Source: UBA1794 sp050946375 (GTDB lineage: Bacteria; Bacteroidota; Bacteroidia; Bacteroidales; Bacteroidaceae). Taken from it: a stretch of 64,000 nt of DNA. Below, piece after piece: positions 50,946 through 59,628 of this stretch. Position numbers and translations under genes: made by a program. Under the pieces are notes generated by a model. It did no database searches. It was not told the origin of the DNA and saw only the letters and a program-made list of their open reading frames with translations. Position 1 is the stretch's first letter. Every line of letters starts with the position of its first letter. Location of the stretch: NCBI GenBank assembly GCA_050946375.1, contig JBMNUT010000008.1:1-64000 (forward strand), in the 5' to 3' direction.

Positions 50946-53510
50946 TTAGAAATTCATGATGACTGCGAAACGTATGCCGTGTTTGTTTACGTCGGTATGG
51001 TCCAAATAGCTCAATCTCCGCACGTATTCCACGTGGATCAGTTTGAAGATGTTGTAGATTCCGAACGAAATCTCCATGTAGGGCGTGCTTCCCATTGCGT
51101 ATGCGGTCGGCACTCCATCGCGGGTCGGGAACTGGAAGAGCTGTCCGTTTCCTTCAATATACGGATTGTTGCGCGCACTGAGGCGTCCCCACATGGCGTT
51201 AAAGCGTACTACTTCACGCAACTTCAGGCGACGTATAAACGGAATCCGGCTCAGCAATTTTCCATTCAAGTCGTATGTCAGGAAAAGCATCGCATATTCG
51301 TCGTTCATGAATTCCATGTTATTCATCAAACTGAATGTTCCTTTCTGAATAATGTAGGACAGATTCGACGGCAGAACCGGCAGTAACGGGAAAGGCACCT
51401 TGTCCCATTGTTTTCCGGCCCTCAGGTCAATGTCCAAACGCCCGAAGGAAGAAAGCCAGAAACGCTTCCAAATGCCCACTTCAGTCAGATTAAAATTGTA
51501 ATCACTGCCGAGAATTCCCTTTACCCCTACCGTATGCGACAAAGTGAGGGCGGGAGCGTCGTAAGAGATGGTAAGCCGTCGCTGTTTGGTATTGATGAAC
51601 GACTCACCCGGACAGTAGCGGATATAGAAAGTCGCCTGCGTAGACACCAGGTTCGGCACGAGTTCATTATTATCCATCCAGCGATATTGGAGAGCGCCTG
51701 CGGGCGTATCATGAATGTTGGCAAGAGTTGCCGAATAAGAAAGCCCGTTGCGCAGCTCGCGTTCGTAGCCTATTTGGAAGCGGCGCACATACGAGCGCTG
51801 GTCGACATCGCTCGATTTGAATCCGAGGAACATGTTGTCCTTATCCGTGCTGAGGAATTTATCAGAAGGAGTCTCCAAATCATAGCTTCCGCTGGCCCAA
51901 ATCGAATGACGCGGGTACTCTCGGGGCAGATAATCCTTCTTTTTAAACGTATACTCCAGCTTTAAGCTACCTTTGCTCTTGTGATCTACAAAACCATAGG
52001 CATAATATCCCTTAAGGAAGAAGTGCGGGAAGAGATTGGCCGTAGTCTGTGCACTGAGACGGGTGCGGAAACCTTCGATTGAGTTATAGCCGACCATCGT
52101 ATTTACCGGGCCTATGTCGACTTTGCTGGGGTGCTCTTTGGAGCCGGTCTCTACGAAGTTTTCGATTAACGCCCGTGCCGTGAAAAGAATGTACTTGAAA
52201 CCGGGGATATTCTCCAGCTCTTTTACGAAAGCGCTCATCGTCGTTTCCTTTTCCGTGAGAGGAACTTCGCGGATTCCCGCCCAGAATTTGTCGTCGCGCA
52301 TCATCGCGTTGTCCAAACGCATGGTCTCTCCGGTCCCGTTGAACAAGCGTTCATCGATCGGGGCGAAGTTAAAATTGGAATAGCGCGTCACTTGTCGCAC
52401 CTGCAGGCCGGGAATAGACTTGAGGGCATACAACTCCACGAGCATATCGTTTCGTGCCAAAGCCCAGGAGCCCGTCGATAATTTGTCGAAGTCCTGCGCC
52501 ACCTGCAGATTGCTCACGAAGTTTACGTTCGTATGGTAAGGCAAACGCAATTGCACGCGCTTGATTTGGTACGTACTGTCATCCAATACAAACAAATCGC
52601 CCGTGAAACCGAAATCTTGCGGATTGGCCGGCACGAAAGCAAGGTGTATGCAGCGGAAATTATCTACCATCACCGTGTCCGCAATGTAATACTGATAGAA
52701 AGAAATGGCTTCGATACTGGATATCGGGCTTATGAATCTTTGCTGGAGGAAACGGATGTGATTGTCATAAATGTCGATGTTCGTAAAAACATCGGCGAGC
52801 ACCGTATTCAGAATGTCGCCTGTCGAGAACAGTTCATTTATACCTTCCGTATTGACTCCTTCTATTATTTCCTTCGTCTTGCGGGGAATCTTGCGGTAAA
52901 GCTGGGTCGATGCCGTTTCCTGTATGGAGAAAGGTAGGATATACTTTTCCGTTTCCGGACAGACTTCTATCTGCTTTATCAGGAAAGGCATTTTCTTGAA
53001 GATACCTTTGTCGAGGTCTTCTTTCTTGATGTCATTCAGGGAAGTCGTCATTTTCTCGTACCTTTTGTACGAATAGAACAGGTTATCTTCCAGACGATAC
53101 TTCTTTTTGTGGGCAATGACCTTGCGCATCAGCTCTACAGCCGGGTTATTCTTACGACTGTATTTCTGCTTTTTGGGACGCACGATGGCTTCTTCCAGCA
53201 CGAGGTCTACGGGAACTAACTTTAAAATCAGGCTTGCATCCTTGCCCGGCTCAACTTTTATGAGTTTTGTCTCGTATCCCAGAGCTTTGATCTGCACTAC
53301 GTCAAATCTCTTATTGGCCCGCAGGCGGAAACGCCCCAGGCTGTCGGTCAATTCCCCCTGAGCATTGCTGCCTTTGAGCAGGACGGATGCATGAGGAACA
53401 GGCTCTTGCGTCGTCGAATCGGTAAGGACACCGGTAATATATTGCGCTTTTATTCCATAGGAGACGAGCAAAAAAGACAAGAAAAACAAAAGTCGTGGAG
53501 AGATCTGCAT
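50946..53510 (-). CDS. DUF5686 outer-membrane protein with carboxypeptidase-regulatory-like N-terminus
   Basis: 854 residues. Signal peptide (~1-22), then a carboxypeptidase-D-regulatory-like beta-sandwich (~25-105: ITGVLTDSTTQEPVPHASVLLKG, then DSLGRFRL) as in TonB-dependent transporters. The large DUF5686 region follows, rich in aromatic alternating strands and ending with HTDVNKHGIRFAVIMNF, a beta-barrel type C-terminus. It is probably an outer-membrane protein of unknown function; no plug domain or TonB box is seen. It is a Bacteroidetes-specific family. Confidence 0.88.
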   Translation of the reverse strand: MQISPRLLFFLSFLLVSYGIKAQYITGVLTDSTTQEPVPHASVLLKGSNAQGELTDSLGRFRLRANKRFDVVQIKALGYETKLIKVEPGKDASLILKLVPVDLVLEEAIVRPKKQKYSRKNNPAVELMRKVIAHKKKYRLEDNLFYSYKRYEKMTTSLNDIKKEDLDKGIFKKMPFLIKQIEVCPETEKYILPFSIQETASTQLYRKIPRKTKEIIEGVNTEGINELFSTGDILNTVLADVFTNIDIYDNHIRFLQQRFISPISSIEAISFYQYYIADTVMVDNFRCIHLAFVPANPQDFGFTGDLFVLDDSTYQIKRVQLRLPYHTNVNFVSNLQVAQDFDKLSTGSWALARNDMLVELYALKSIPGLQVRQVTRYSNFNFAPIDERLFNGTGETMRLDNAMMRDDKFWAGIREVPLTEKETTMSAFVKELENIPGFKYILFTARALIENFVETGSKEHPSKVDIGPVNTMVGYNSIEGFRTRLSAQTTANLFPHFFLKGYYAYGFVDHKSKGSLKLEYTFKKKDYLPREYPRHSIWASGSYDLETPSDKFLSTDKDNMFLGFKSSDVDQRSYVRRFQIGYERELRNGLSYSATLANIHDTPAGALQYRWMDNNELVPNLVSTQATFYIRYCPGESFINTKQRRLTISYDAPALTLSHTVGVKGILGSDYNFNLTEVGIWKRFWLSSFGRLDIDLRAGKQWDKVPFPLLPVLPSNLSYIIQKGTFSLMNNMEFMNDEYAMLFLTYDLNGKLLSRIPFIRRLKLREVVRFNAMWGRLSARNNPYIEGNGQLFQFPTRDGVPTAYAMGSTPYMEISFGIYNIFKLIHVEYVRRLSYLDHTDVNKHGIRFAVIMNF

Positions 53511-53535
53511 GTCGTCTTACTAAATAAGTGATTGG

Positions 53536-53543
53536 CAAAGATA
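53536..53543 (-). promoter_or_regulatory. Promoter -7 box for the DUF5686 gene
   Basis: Minus strand TATCTTTG, 25 bases before the ATG at 53510; consensus TAnnTTTG. Confidence 0.7.
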
Positions 53544-53673
53544 CCTTATTTCCGCCTTTTCTACCAAGAAACTACCCTCAGTTCACTCCATATTTAATGT
53601 GTCTTGCGAATTATAGACCATTTTTTTATCCTTTTCTTCGTTCCCCGGACGTAAAGATGCGGCAGCAGTTTCC

Positions 53674-54258
53674 TCAGGCGAACCACTGTTTCAGTTCTTG
53701 ATAGAGCCGCTGTACGGGAAGTCCCATCACGTTGTAGAAGCTGCCCTGCATGCCACTGCAACCGATGTAGCCTATCCATTCCTGAACGCCATACGAACCA
53801 GCCTTGTCGAAAGGCCGGAAATGCTCCACGTACCACTCGATTTCATCCTCTTCCAGCTCCGCAAACGTGACATCCGTGCGGCACGAGAAACTTTTCTGCC
53901 GCTCAGTCGTCGTCAGACACGCTCCGGTAAACACCTGATGAGTGCGACCGGAAAGAGTGCGGAGCATGCGCACCGCGTCGGAAGCATCGGCCGGTTTCCC
54001 CAATACTTCGCCGTCAATCCAGACAATGGTATCGGCTGTCAGCAAAAGTTCATCCGCCTGCAGGCTGTCGCGATAGGCCTCGGCTTTTTTGCAGGCAATA
54101 TACAAAGGAATATCCGCCCCGCGCAATTCATGAGGATACGACTCGTCGATACCCGGCAGGGTACGCACTTCATAGGGGAGACACAATCCTTTCAGGAGTT
54201 CTTTGCGGCGGGGAGAGTTGGACGCCAGTACTAATCTGTAATTTCCTAACGAGAACAT
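53674..54258 (-). CDS. Maf/YhdE-type nucleoside triphosphate pyrophosphatase
   Basis: 194 residues from the ATG at 54258 (MFSLGNYRLVLASNSPRRKELL). An ATG at 54282 would add eight basic residues and cannot be excluded. The N-terminal SNSPRRKELL loop binds phosphate, TADTIVWIDGEVLGKP carries the catalytic aspartate, and DKAGSYGVQEWIGYIG is the YhdE-type signature, pointing to dTTP/UTP hydrolysis. It limits wrong nucleotides in the cytoplasm. Its promoter box (54327-54334) is divergent from that of the DUF2520 gene. Confidence 0.93.
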   Translation of the reverse strand: MFSLGNYRLVLASNSPRRKELLKGLCLPYEVRTLPGIDESYPHELRGADIPLYIACKKAEAYRDSLQADELLLTADTIVWIDGEVLGKPADASDAVRMLRTLSGRTHQVFTGACLTTTERQKSFSCRTDVTFAELEEDEIEWYVEHFRPFDKAGSYGVQEWIGYIGCSGMQGSFYNVMGLPVQRLYQELKQWFA

Positions 54259-54326
54259 GGGCAATACTTTTCCTTTTTTCAAAACTTTATGGGCAAAGAA
54301 ACTGCTTTCCTTTGCCGTTTCGGGGA

Positions 54327-54334
54327 CAAAGGTA
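54327..54334 (-). promoter_or_regulatory. Promoter -7 box for the Maf gene
   Basis: Minus strand TACCTTTG, consensus TAnnTTTG. Confidence 0.65.
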
Positions 54335-54357
54335 GAAGTTTTCCTTCAGATTATAAG

Positions 54358-54365
54358 TATATTTG
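54358..54365 (+). promoter_or_regulatory. Promoter -7 box for the DUF2520 - KdsC-like pair
   Basis: TATATTTG, 45 bases before the ATG at 54410. The in-frame ATG at 54257 lies upstream of it and is rejected as start. Confidence 0.65.
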
Positions 54366-54409
54366 CATCCACTTCCCTGTCGGAATCTGCGAAAACAATA
54401 ACTCTTTCT

Positions 54410-55258
54410 ATGAAAAATACCACTTCCCCCTACTCCGTTGTACTCATCGGTTCCGGCCGTGTAGCTACCCATTTCGGGAAAGCCCTGCAAGATGCCGGAT
54501 GCGAGATACGGCAAATTTTCGGGCACTCGCAACCCCCTGCCCTCAAACTGGCGGAAACACTCGGTTGCCGTACCGCATTCACGCCCGAAGAGCTCGACCC
54601 CGATGCACAAATCTACCTGTTTGCCTGGAAAGATGACCTGCTCGAACAAATCATTCCGCCCGTGGCAACCCGCGTCCGCGCCGCGCGGAAAAATGAGGAA
54701 AAGCCTCTCTTTCTGCATACGGCCGGGTGTATTCCCATGAGCGTATTCGCTTCGTACGCAGAATGCTTCGGCGTGCTCTATCCGCTGCAGACGTTTACGA
54801 AAGAACGGACGTTGGATTTCCATTCCATTCCCTGTTTCCTGGAGGCTTCCGATGCCCCGACGCTGGAAAAGCTCCGGACTTTTGCCCGGAACCTTACGGC
54901 TACAACCTACGTGCTCGACTCCGAAAAGCGGCGCACCCTGCATCTGGCCGCCGTCTTCGCCTGCAATTTTCCCAATCATCTGTACGCTCTGGCCGGCGAT
55001 ATACTCCAAAGTGCCGGAATCCCCTTCAGCGCCTTGTGTCCTCTCATCGACGAAACCGCAGCCAAGGTGCACGAAATTCCGCCCCGCCTTGCTCAAACCG
55101 GCCCAGCCTGCCGCAACGACACGCAAACCATGGGGCGGCACACCGGGTTACTCAGGCAACTGGCCCAAGAAGGCGCCTTGCCGGCCCGCGAAGCCGAACT
55201 GATGGAAAAACTCTATGTGCTGCTGAGCGAAAGTATTTACATCCAACAAAAACAATAG
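54410..55258 (+). CDS. Rossmann-fold / DUF2520 protein
   Basis: 282 residues from the ATG at 54410. The N-terminal domain is a dinucleotide-binding fold (VVLIGSGRVATHFGKAL), similar to ketopantoate or pyrroline-carboxylate reductases. The C-terminal DUF2520 helical domain has RTLHLAAVFACNFPNHLYALAGDIL and PLIDETAAKV. It is probably an NAD(P)-dependent oxidoreductase of unknown substrate in the cytoplasm. The KdsC-like gene begins four bp after its stop; the Maf, DUF2520 and KdsC-like genes together form a conserved-looking cluster. Confidence 0.87.
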   Translation: MKNTTSPYSVVLIGSGRVATHFGKALQDAGCEIRQIFGHSQPPALKLAETLGCRTAFTPEELDPDAQIYLFAWKDDLLEQIIPPVATRVRAARKNEEKPLFLHTAGCIPMSVFASYAECFGVLYPLQTFTKERTLDFHSIPCFLEASDAPTLEKLRTFARNLTATTYVLDSEKRRTLHLAAVFACNFPNHLYALAGDILQSAGIPFSALCPLIDETAAKVHEIPPRLAQTGPACRNDTQTMGRHTGLLRQLAQEGALPAREAELMEKLYVLLSESIYIQQKQ

Positions 55259-55262
55259 AACC

Positions 55263-55784
55263 ATGGGCAATATAAATTACGACCTTACCCGCATCCGTGC
55301 GATGGCCTTCGACGTCGACGGAGTACTCAGTGCCAGTATCGTTCCGCTCCACCCCTGCGGTGAGCCGATGCGCAACGTAAACATCAAAGACGGCTATGCC
55401 CTGCAGCTCGCCGCCAAGCTGGGATTTCACCTGGCCATCATAACCGGCGGACGAACCGAAGCCGTGCGCAAGCGTTTCGAGGGGCTGGGCATCAAAGACA
55501 TCATTATGGGTTCGGCCCTCAAGATACATGACTATCGCGACTTCTGCCGCAAGTATTCGTTGAGCGACGAGGAAGTACTGTACATGGGCGACGACATTCC
55601 CGACCTGCCGGTACTGCGCATGTGCGGACTGCCCTGCTGTCCGGCCGACGCTGTTCCGGAAGTAAAAGAAGTGTGCCGCTACATTTCCGAATATCCGGGC
55701 GGAGGCGGCTGCGGACGCGACGTAGTGGAACAGGTACTCAAGGCGCACGGTCAGTGGATGACCGATGAGGCCTTCGGTTGGTAG
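55263..55784 (+). CDS. KdsC-like HAD phosphatase (Kdo-8-phosphate phosphatase type)
   Basis: 173 residues, the size of KdsC, a cap-less HAD enzyme that works as a tetramer. Motif I is FDVDGVLS with both aspartates, motif II AIITGGRTEAV, motif III lysine in GSALKIHDY, and motif IV GDDIPDLPVL. KdsC makes Kdo for lipopolysaccharide. The residues after motif I (SASIVPLHPCGEP) differ from the usual TDG, so a related sugar phosphate is possible. Confidence 0.85.
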   Translation: MGNINYDLTRIRAMAFDVDGVLSASIVPLHPCGEPMRNVNIKDGYALQLAAKLGFHLAIITGGRTEAVRKRFEGLGIKDIIMGSALKIHDYRDFCRKYSLSDEEVLYMGDDIPDLPVLRMCGLPCCPADAVPEVKEVCRYISEYPGGGGCGRDVVEQVLKAHGQWMTDEAFGW

Positions 55785-55792
55785 CAGCCGGC

Positions 55793-55894
55793 AATCTTTA
55801 GACAAGTCCTGCGGCTTTTCGGGAAAAGGTGCAATACTTTTTCCGAAAAGTCTTGCTGCTTTTTCCGAAAACCAGTAAGCCTTTTTCCGGAAAG
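55793..55894. repeat. 22-bp-period palindromic array, copy H (best preserved)
   Basis: Four clear units lie at 55815 (CTTTTCGGGAAAAG), 55837 (CTTTTTCCGAAAAG), 55859 (CTTTTTCCGAAAAC) and 55881 (CTTTTTCCGGAAAG), spaced exactly 22 bp, with a degenerate unit in phase at 55793. Spacers are TCCTGCGG, GTGCAATA, TCTTGCTG and CAGTAAGC. It lies just after the KdsC-like gene and before a duplicated promoter. Confidence 0.8.
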
Positions 55895-55914
55895 CGACGG
55901 GTATTTTCAGCCAA

Positions 55915-55941
55915 ACAGCACTCGCCTTTCACTATCTTTGC
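55915..55941 (+). promoter_or_regulatory. First copy of a duplicated 27-bp promoter segment
   Basis: A 27-bp segment identical to 56002-56028. It contains the -7 box TATCTTTG at 55933-55940. No clear TTTG -33 lies upstream, so this copy may be weaker than the second. Confidence 0.65.
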
Positions 55942-56001
55942 TTACGCGAAAACAGGATGCGGCTCGGCTTTGTCAAACCGAAAACAACGTTTTCGTTTGC
56001 C

Positions 56002-56028
56002 ACAGCACTCGCCTTTCACTATCTTTGC
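56002..56028 (+). promoter_or_regulatory. Second copy of the duplicated promoter segment, for the DUF5063 gene
   Basis: The same 27-bp segment, 87 bp downstream of the first, with TATCTTTG at 56020-56027 and TTTG at 55996-55999 (20-base spacer), a full promoter. An inverted repeat CGAAAAC / GTTTTCG lies just upstream (55979-55995). The DUF5063 ATG is at 56047. Confidence 0.75.
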
Positions 56029-56046
56029 GGAAATTTATGCGAAATC

Positions 56047-56688
56047 ATGGAAGAATATCACGATATAATCTTCGATCGAAACAGTGTTGAGTTTGTAACT
56101 GTGGCGGCAGAATATTGTGCCTTTCTGGAAAAATGCCAGCAGCAGCCCATCAGTCGGCGGCGGTTTGTGGACACGACCGTCAAGCTGCTTCCGCTGCTCT
56201 ACCTGAAGGCTACGCTCATTCCCGAGTGTGAAACCATCGGGTTCGAAGAGCCGGATGCGTACGTCACCGAAGAGTCTTACGAAAGGATGCGTTCTGTTTT
56301 GGCCGAAATCATGGGCGACAAAGACGACTATCTGGAAGTCTTTACGCCGGACATGGCGTACAGCGAAGGCGCATTGCCCAACTTCATTTCGGAAGACTTG
56401 TGCGACATCTATCAGGCTCTGCGTGACTTCATCTTCATTTTCCGCCAGGGAATCAACGAAACGATGCACGACGCACTGGCCATCTGCCGGGAACGTTTCG
56501 AAGACTATTGGGGGCAAACGCTCGTCAACACGCTGCGCGCCCTGCACGAAGCCAAGTACAAGGACCCCGATACGGAAGAAGACGAAGAGGAAAACGGCGG
56601 ACTCCTGTCGGAACAAGAGGAGGACGACGCCGGAAACGACTACTATGATCTCATGGACGACGAGGCGGAAGAAAGGGAGGAACGATGA
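56047..56688 (+). CDS. DUF5063 domain protein
   Basis: 213 residues from the ATG at 56047; the ORF's earlier ATG lies upstream of the second promoter. The all-helical DUF5063 domain covers ~1-165 (FVTVAAEYCAFLEKCQ, then LYLKATLIPECETI and EDLCDIYQALRDFIFIFRQG). The C-terminal ~45 residues are extremely acidic (Glu/Asp), suggesting a nucleic-acid mimic or interaction tail. Function is unknown. Its stop overlaps the exonuclease start by four bases. Confidence 0.88.
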   Translation: MEEYHDIIFDRNSVEFVTVAAEYCAFLEKCQQQPISRRRFVDTTVKLLPLLYLKATLIPECETIGFEEPDAYVTEESYERMRSVLAEIMGDKDDYLEVFTPDMAYSEGALPNFISEDLCDIYQALRDFIFIFRQGINETMHDALAICRERFEDYWGQTLVNTLRALHEAKYKDPDTEEDEEENGGLLSEQEEDDAGNDYYDLMDDEAEEREER

Positions 56689-57347
56689 TTATTCATACGC
56701 GAATCCCTAAGGAAGCACTGCACGACATGCCTACTGCTTCGTTCAGCGGCGTAATTCATGTAATCGACTCCACGGCACAACTCGCCGGTTCCATAGACTT
56801 CCTCAGCCGGCAAGCACGGGTGGGCATCGACAGCGAGACCCGGCCTTCGTTTCAGAAGGGCCGGCTCAACAAGGTGTCACTCCTGCAGGTCTCCACGCTG
56901 GACGAATGCTTTCTGTTTCGTTTGGGACTGATTGAAAATCCGGAGTTACTCGTCCGCTTCCTGGAAGACGAACGGATTAAGAAAATAGGACTCTCGCTCA
57001 AAGACGATTCCCTCACGCTGCACCGCCGTTTCGACTTCACCCCCGGCGGATGGGTCGACCTGCAAGACATCGTCGGCGCCTTCAGAATCGAGGAGCGCAG
57101 CCTGCAAAAGATTTACGCCATACTCTTCAACGAGCGTATCTCCAAGCGCCAACGGCTGAGCAACTGGGAAGCTCCCGAATTAACCGCAGCCCAGCAGGCT
57201 TATGCCGCACTCGACGCTTACGCCTGCCTGCGCATCTATAATTGCCTTCACGAACTCCGCATCAGCGGAAATTACATAATAAAAGAAATACCGCCCACGC
57301 AGCCTTCGCCCGAAACGGTGGAGCAGGCAGTGGCAAACCCCGTATGA
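56685..57347 (+). CDS. RNase D-like 3'-5' exonuclease (DEDD family)
   Basis: 220 residues, a single DEDDy exonuclease domain without the HRDC domains of full RNase D. Metal-binding residues are D49 and E51 (VGIDSETRP), an aspartate in LKDDSL or DLQDI, and the last aspartate with its tyrosine nearby in YAALDAYACLRIY. It should degrade RNA or DNA from the 3' end. Translation is coupled to the DUF5063 gene, with which it probably works, and the methyltransferase gene starts four bp after its stop. Confidence 0.9.
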   Translation: MIIHTRIPKEALHDMPTASFSGVIHVIDSTAQLAGSIDFLSRQARVGIDSETRPSFQKGRLNKVSLLQVSTLDECFLFRLGLIENPELLVRFLEDERIKKIGLSLKDDSLTLHRRFDFTPGGWVDLQDIVGAFRIEERSLQKIYAILFNERISKRQRLSNWEAPELTAAQQAYAALDAYACLRIYNCLHELRISGNYIIKEIPPTQPSPETVEQAVANPV

Positions 57348-57350
57348 CCT

Positions 57351-58535
57351 ATGACCTATAAGAATGTATATTTGAAAAACGGTAAGGAAGAATCGCTGAA
57401 ACGCTTCCATCCGTGGATTTTTTCCGGTGCCATCCATCATACCGACCGCTCCATCGGCGAAGGCGAAACGGTTCGGGTCTTGACGCTCGACGGTACATTC
57501 CTCTGCGTCGGGCATTACCAGAAAGGGAGCATCGCCGTGCGGGTCCTCTCTTTCTGCGACGAGCCAATCGACGCTTCGTTCTGGCTACGCAAGCTCAAAG
57601 AGTCCGTACAGTTGCGCAGAACCATAGGCATTCTGGGCAGAGAGGACAACAACACGTGCCGACTGGTGCATGGAGAAGGCGACGGATTACCCGGGCTGGT
57701 CATCGACTTGTATGGCAAGACCGCCGTGATGCAGGCGCATTCAGTGGGCATTCACTGCAACCGTATGGAAATCGCGCATGCCTTGTTGGAAGCGACGGAA
57801 GGGCTGGTTGAGCACATTTACTATAAGTCGGAAACGACACTCCCCTTCAAGTCGGAGCTGGAAGCCGAAGACGGTTTCATCGTCGGGCACAGCACGGAAA
57901 ACATAGCCATGGAGTACGGATTGAAGTTTCATGTAGACTGGCTGAAGGGACAGAAGACCGGTTTTTTTGTCGACCAGCGTGAGAACCGTCGCCTGCTGGA
58001 GCAATATGCGGCCGGGAGATGCGTGCTGAACATGTTTTGCTACACGGGCGGTTTTTCGTTCTATGCCATGCGGGGCAATGCAAAGCTGGTACATTCGGTC
58101 GACAGTTCCGCAAAGGCTATCGAGTTGGCCAAGAGCAATGTGGAATTGAACTTCCCCGGCGACAAGCGTCACGAGGCTTTTGCCGAAGATGCCTTCAAGT
58201 ATCTGAACCGTATGGGCGAGAACTATGATTTAATCATACTCGACCCTCCGGCCTTTGCCAAGCATCGCGACGCGCTCCACAACGCATTGATTGGCTATCG
58301 GAAGCTAAACGCCAAAGCATTTGAAAAGATAAAACCGGGCGGAATACTGTTCACTTTTTCGTGTTCGCAGGTCGTTTCGCGCGAACAGTTCCGGGCTACG
58401 GTGTTCACCGCCGCAGCGCTTTCGGGAAGAAGCGTGCGCATTCTGCACCAACTCACCCAGCCTGCCGACCATCCGGTGAGCATCTATCATCCGGAAGGTG
58501 AGTATCTGAAAGGACTGGTGCTTTACGTAGAATAA
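57351..58535 (+). CDS. RlmI-like 23S rRNA (cytosine-C5) methyltransferase
   Basis: 394 residues. The N-terminal PUA domain (~1-75) starts with YLKNGKEESLKRFHPWIFSGAI. A linker beta-domain follows, then the Rossmann methyltransferase (~190-394) with NMFCYTGGFSFYAM (SAM site), HSVDSSAKAIELAKSN, LDPPAF and the nucleophile cysteine in FTFSCSQ. RlmI methylates C1962 of 23S rRNA, and this family is its closest match. It is third in the transcript DUF5063 - exonuclease - methyltransferase, a small RNA-processing group. Confidence 0.92.
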   Translation: MTYKNVYLKNGKEESLKRFHPWIFSGAIHHTDRSIGEGETVRVLTLDGTFLCVGHYQKGSIAVRVLSFCDEPIDASFWLRKLKESVQLRRTIGILGREDNNTCRLVHGEGDGLPGLVIDLYGKTAVMQAHSVGIHCNRMEIAHALLEATEGLVEHIYYKSETTLPFKSELEAEDGFIVGHSTENIAMEYGLKFHVDWLKGQKTGFFVDQRENRRLLEQYAAGRCVLNMFCYTGGFSFYAMRGNAKLVHSVDSSAKAIELAKSNVELNFPGDKRHEAFAEDAFKYLNRMGENYDLIILDPPAFAKHRDALHNALIGYRKLNAKAFEKIKPGGILFTFSCSQVVSREQFRATVFTAAALSGRSVRILHQLTQPADHPVSIYHPEGEYLKGLVLYVE

Positions 58536-58558
58536 AAAAAGTATTATACCTTGCCGCA

Positions 58559-59626
58559 ATGAACCTGAAGCCAATCGAAGAACTGCTCCGGCGTACTTAC
58601 GAGGAAGCCGAGTATCCCGCCCTGAAAGAGCAAATGACACGTTGGGCCAAGGAGCGCCCCCTTGCCGGAATGCATGTGCTGGATGCAACTCCGGTGTACC
58701 GCAATACGCTCCTGAAGTATCTGGCTTTGATGGCTGCCGGTGCGCAACTTACGGTCGGGACTTCCCGGGTAATGGCGCACGACCCGGGCATCATCCGTTT
58801 GTTGGAGGAGTGTGGCGTCCCGGTTTGTGATGCGGAAAACTGCGGGCAAGGCGCCACTTTCGATCTGATTCTCGACTGCGCCGGGTCTTTTTCCCGCCTG
58901 ATTCCACGGATAGGCTATGTGGAACTGACCCATAGCGGCATGGATTCATTTCAGAACAACCAACGCCCCGTGTTCTTTGCCGATGGAGGAAAAATCAAGC
59001 GCATAGAGACTTGCCTGGGCACGGGCGAAAGCTATTTCCGCGCCATGCAGCAACTTGGATACAACGATTGGGACGGTCGGAAGCTGATTCTCTTCGGATG
59101 TGGAAAGGTCGGCTCCGGCATTTTGTTCCAAGCCCACAGCAGAGGTGTCAAAACCACGGTAGTGAGCGACCTCAGTTGCCTGCGGCCGGAAGTCAGAGGC
59201 TATGCCGCTGAAATCATAGACTGGCACGACTTGCCCCGTATCACCGCAGCCCTGCAGGGAGCTTATGCCGTAGTTACAGCCACGGGGGTGCGCAACGCTT
59301 TATCTGCCATTCCGGCAGGAATCCTCACCGGATGCGGCGCTTTGCTGGCAAACATGGGAGTAGAAGACGAATTCGGGCCGCACGTAGCACCCGAATCCGT
59401 CTTGAATAACAAGCAAACGCTGAACTTCATTTTGGAAGAACCCACCCGCTTGCGTTACATAGATGCCACGATGGCCTTGCACAACGCTGGGGCTGTCTAT
59501 CTGATGGAGCAACACTTCCCGCCTTCTTACCGCTTCCTTTTGCCACCTGAGGCAATAGAAACGGGAATTCTCTCCGTCACCCGTCAAAAAGGACTGTTGG
59601 GAAAGGAGCTGGCCTACATAAGCTGA
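58559..59626 (+). CDS. Divergent S-adenosylhomocysteinase-like NAD-binding protein
   Basis: 355 residues; true SAH hydrolases have about 430-480. It follows their two-domain plan: LLKYLALMAAGAQLTVGTS and FDLILDCAGS in the substrate half, GRKLILFGCGKVGSGILFQA (NAD-binding GxGxxG, residues ~173-192) and AVVTATGVRNAL in the cofactor half. The K/D/C residues in the NxxxxK..D and YGC positions of SAHH and the C-terminal Lys/Tyr extension are not recognisable, so activity on SAH itself is doubtful. It faces an MTA/SAH deaminase whose stop is two bases away. S-inosylhomocysteine or another nucleoside is a possible substrate. Confidence 0.6.
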   Translation: MNLKPIEELLRRTYEEAEYPALKEQMTRWAKERPLAGMHVLDATPVYRNTLLKYLALMAAGAQLTVGTSRVMAHDPGIIRLLEECGVPVCDAENCGQGATFDLILDCAGSFSRLIPRIGYVELTHSGMDSFQNNQRPVFFADGGKIKRIETCLGTGESYFRAMQQLGYNDWDGRKLILFGCGKVGSGILFQAHSRGVKTTVVSDLSCLRPEVRGYAAEIIDWHDLPRITAALQGAYAVVTATGVRNALSAIPAGILTGCGALLANMGVEDEFGPHVAPESVLNNKQTLNFILEEPTRLRYIDATMALHNAGAVYLMEQHFPPSYRFLLPPEAIETGILSVTRQKGLLGKELAYIS

Positions 59627-59628
59627 CT

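Noticed and set aside
55793..55894. CRISPR array
   Set aside because: The repeat unit is a 14-bp palindrome with 8-bp similar spacers, not ~30-bp unique spacers, and no cas genes are near.
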